Part shown: in pieces, positions 5,573-7,028 of the stretch | How the letters are laid out: the number at the start of each line of letters is the position of its first letter | How positions within the stretch are numbered: the first letter of the stretch is position 1 | Origin: Spirochaetota bacterium | GTDB taxonomy: Bacteria; Spirochaetota; UBA4802; JAFGJZ01 | Assembly: GCA_023396615.1 (NCBI GenBank) | Contig: JAEWVM010000257.1 | Span: 1-7,028, forward strand | Reading direction: 5' to 3' | DNA length: 7,028 bases | Made by a program: the position numbers and the translations under genes | Notes under the pieces: model-generated | The model's input: the letters and a program-made list of their open reading frames with translations, nothing else | What the model was told of the DNA's origin: nothing | Database searches by the model: none

Positions 5573-6870
5573 TAAATCTCCTGGGCAATTTCTATCGGCG
5601 GAATTGACTGCTCGCGAAAAAGCGGAAGCTGTCCTTCCCTGAGTTCGGATATTTTTATTTCGGAATAAAGACCTCCGGCTTCAGCTAAAATCAGATCATG
5701 GCTGAAATTTGAGCTCATCATTTTACCGCCGCAGCTTAAGAAATATTTCGCCCTCTTCATAACAACGCCGATCTTTTTGAGATCTTCAAACGTCAGTTTT
5801 GAAAACCTTCTTGCTTTGATTATTCTTTGCGCGCTTTGAACTCCGATTCCCGGAATACGCAGAATTTCTTCATATGAAGCTGTTGAGATTTCAACCGGAA
5901 AAAGATGGTAGTTTCTCATGGCCCATGCGGTCTTTGGATCGATTCTCATATCAAGATTCGGATATTCATCGTTAAGAATTTCATGCGCCTTAAATCCGTA
6001 AAAACGAAGAAGCCAGTCTGCCTGATAAAGTCTGTGTTCTCTCAATAGAGGAGGCTTGGTCAATGCAGGAAGAAGAGAATTGTTTGTTACTGGAACATAC
6101 GCGGAATAATAAACGCGTTTGAGGGAAAGTTTTTTATAAAGAGATTCCGTCAGATTGAGAATGGTCTTGTCTGTGTCGGGTGTCGCCCCGATTATCATTT
6201 GAGTGCTTTGTCCGCCGGGGGCATAAGTGACGCTTCGCTTGAAGCGGTATTCGTCGACGCTTTCTCTGATGTTTGAACTGATATCTTTTATCGAGCCGAT
6301 GAGCTTGTCGGGTTTTTTGTCTGGTGCAAGAAGTGAAAGGGATTCGCCGGTCGGAAGTTCGATATTCGTGCTTATTCTGTCTACCAGAAAGCCCGCTCTT
6401 TTAATCAGAAGCGGATCGGCTCCCGGCATAACCTTGAGATGAATGTATCCGCCGAAACGATGAACGTTTCGCAAAAGGCTCACGGTCTTCAGCATCAGTT
6501 CCATTGAATAATCAGAATTCTTTAGAACTGCCGAGCTTAAAAAAAGACCTTCAATATAATTTCGTTTGTAAAACTGCATAGTAAGATCAGCCAGTTCTGC
6601 CGGAGAAAACATAGCTCTCGGAATATCGTTTGACTTGCGGTTGATGCAGTAAGCGCAGTCGAATGAACAGATGTTTGTCTGAAGCACTTTGAGAAGCGAA
6701 ATACAGCGTCCGTCTTCGCCCCAGCTGTGGCAGATGCCTGAAGCTACTGCGTTGCCGCTTCCTCCCGGATTTTTGCGAGATGAACCGCTCGAAGAACATG
6801 AAGCGTCGTATTTTGCCGACATTCCCAAAATGGAAAGCTTATCGTTTAGTGCTGAAAAATTCGAATTCAT
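5572..6870 (-). CDS. Putative DNA modification/repair radical SAM protein (TIGR03916 type)
   Basis: The 432-residue protein has the radical SAM cluster motif C68-x3-C72-x2-C75 (ICSFDCAYCINR), which holds a 4Fe-4S cluster that cleaves S-adenosylmethionine. Upstream are the family-specific segments AKYDASCSSSGSS (19-31) and ICHSWGEDGRCISLLKVLQ (46-64) with cysteines 25, 47 and 56. A helix-hairpin-helix motif follows at about 333-375 (YEEILRIPGIGVQSAQRIIKA), a DNA-contacting fold that supports a nucleic acid substrate. The family is predicted to repair or modify DNA, but no product is established from sequence. The ATG at 6868-6870 is preceded by GTATAGTATGTCAAC with no Shine-Dalgarno. The conserved YDASC block starts only 20 residues in, so a later start is unlikely, and the mRNA may be leaderless. 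The gene is the first of a two-gene operon with the DUF4130-type partner. Confidence 0.92.
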   Translation of the reverse strand: MNSNFSALNDKLSILGMSAKYDASCSSSGSSRKNPGGSGNAVASGICHSWGEDGRCISLLKVLQTNICSFDCAYCINRKSNDIPRAMFSPAELADLTMQFYKRNYIEGLFLSSAVLKNSDYSMELMLKTVSLLRNVHRFGGYIHLKVMPGADPLLIKRAGFLVDRISTNIELPTGESLSLLAPDKKPDKLIGSIKDISSNIRESVDEYRFKRSVTYAPGGQSTQMIIGATPDTDKTILNLTESLYKKLSLKRVYYSAYVPVTNNSLLPALTKPPLLREHRLYQADWLLRFYGFKAHEILNDEYPNLDMRIDPKTAWAMRNYHLFPVEISTASYEEILRIPGIGVQSAQRIIKARRFSKLTFEDLKKIGVVMKRAKYFLSCGGKMMSSNFSHDLILAEAGGLYSEIKISELREGQLPLFREQSIPPIEIAQEI

Positions 6871-6871
6871 G

Positions 6872-6901
6872 TTGACATACTATACAAGCATATAGTATTA
6901 T
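6872..6901 (+). promoter_or_regulatory. Candidate plus-strand promoter overlapping the palindrome
   Basis: A perfect TTGACA (6872-6877) is followed after 18 bases by TATTAT (6896-6901), five of six matches to the -10 consensus. It points towards the gene starting at 6981 and would give a leader of about 70 bases. The palindrome at 6877-6898 fills the spacer and enters the -10, a classic place for a repressor. Confidence 0.5.
6877..6898. promoter_or_regulatory. Perfect palindrome (8-bp arms, 6-bp spacer), likely operator
   Basis: The arms ATACTATA (6877-6884) and TATAGTAT (6891-6898) are exact reverse complements around CAAGCA. The element ends seven bases before the radical SAM start codon and lies within promoter-like hexamers on both strands. 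This is the geometry expected for a dimeric repressor with control of both directions. It does not match the common LexA boxes of enterobacteria (CTGT-N8-ACAG), Gram-positives (CGAAC-N4-GTTCG) or alphaproteobacteria (GTTC-N7-GTTC), but LexA sites differ widely between phyla. The identity of the binding protein is unknown. Confidence 0.65.
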
Positions 6902-6905
6902 GCAA
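6877..6905 (-). promoter_or_regulatory. Candidate minus-strand promoter for the radical SAM operon
   Basis: On the minus strand TTGCAT (6900-6905) is followed after 17 bases by TAGTAT (6877-6882), four of six matches to TATAAT. A transcript starting six to eight bases downstream would begin at or next to the A of the ATG at 6870, which would explain the missing ribosome site. A competing -10, TATAAT at 6912-6917 on the same strand, has no recognisable -35 at the right distance and would give an untranslated leader of about 35 bases without a ribosome site. Confidence 0.4.
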
Positions 6906-6931
6906 GAAGAAATTATATCACTGAGTTTGTT

Positions 6932-6958
6932 TTGACACGGAAAATTACTAATTATAAT
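6932..6958 (+). promoter_or_regulatory. Candidate second plus-strand promoter for the gene at 6981
   Basis: Perfect TTGACA (6932-6937) and perfect TATAAT (6953-6958) hexamers are present, but the spacer is 15 bases, two short of optimal. The distance to the ATG at 6981 leaves room for a short leader with the GGAGAG ribosome site. It lies outside the palindrome, so it could give palindrome-independent expression. Confidence 0.5.
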
Positions 6959-6980
6959 TAATTTACTTGGAGAGAAAATA

Positions 6981-7028
6981 ATGAAAGACACAGCTTTAAA
7001 AATTATTAAAGAAGCCCCGGCGGCATAT
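6981..7028 (+). CDS. Start of an unidentified plus-strand gene, cut by window edge
   Basis: An ATG at 6981, eight bases after GGAGAG (6969-6974), opens a frame that runs to the window end: MKDTALKIIKEAPAAY, 16 residues. The ribosome site and the two upstream promoter-like elements make it a credible gene start. The residues are too few to assign a family. It is divergent from the radical SAM operon and may share its palindromic control region, so its identity would help to explain that operon. Confidence 0.6.
   Translation, partial: MKDTALKIIKEAPAAY

Noticed and set aside
6587..6895. Short open frames on both strands around the radical SAM start (70 and 68 codons)
   Set aside because: Both are shadows of the conserved N-terminal region of the radical SAM protein, and the plus-strand one starts inside that gene.
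1..7028. CRISPR arrays, insertion sequences, tRNA or rRNA genes, defence systems
   Set aside because: No regularly spaced repeats, transposase or integrase motifs, tRNA-like cloverleafs or known defence proteins were seen. The gene content is chromosomal in character.

Overview
The window is a compact, moderately AT-rich bacterial segment with short gaps between genes, many overlapping start and stop codons, and clear Shine-Dalgarno sequences for most genes. Phenylacetate-CoA ligase paired with an ACT protein, and a radical SAM DNA-metabolism pair, are both common in anaerobes and facultative anaerobes. A spirochaete or a similar environmental Gram-negative lineage is possible, but the sequence does not fix the phylum. 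There are no rRNA or tRNA genes, insertion sequences or CRISPR arrays, and no gene-free stretch reaches 300 bases.

Layout from left to right: (1) the first 49 codons of a chromate-transporter (CHR family) protein, minus strand, cut by the left edge; (2) a minus-strand pair, paaK (phenylacetate-CoA ligase) followed by a tandem-ACT-domain protein, probably one operon; (3) a perfect 10-bp inverted repeat between mntP and paaK; (4) a translationally coupled minus-strand pair, a J-domain co-chaperone-like protein and the manganese efflux pump mntP; (5) a minus-strand single-domain CheY-like response regulator; (6) a plus-strand metallo-beta-lactamase-fold hydrolase, divergent from the regulator; (7) a minus-strand pair of a radical SAM protein (TIGR03916 type) and a DUF4130/TIGR03915-type protein, predicted to act together in DNA repair or modification, with the second gene overlapping the hydrolase gene tail to tail by 12 bases; (8) a 110-base divergent control region with a perfect palindrome and overlapping promoters; (9) the first 16 codons of an unidentified plus-strand gene.

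The genes fall into separate small units rather than one pathway. The most interesting part is the right end. The DNA-metabolism pair appears to start without a Shine-Dalgarno sequence, directly below a palindrome (8-bp arms, 6-bp spacer) that spans overlapping promoter-like hexamers on both strands. This suggests a single repressor could control the pair and the divergent gene, and a DNA-damage regulator is a testable guess. The window does not contain an obviously new multi-gene system. The least explained items are the biochemical role of the radical SAM/DUF4130 pair and the C-terminal domain of the J protein.
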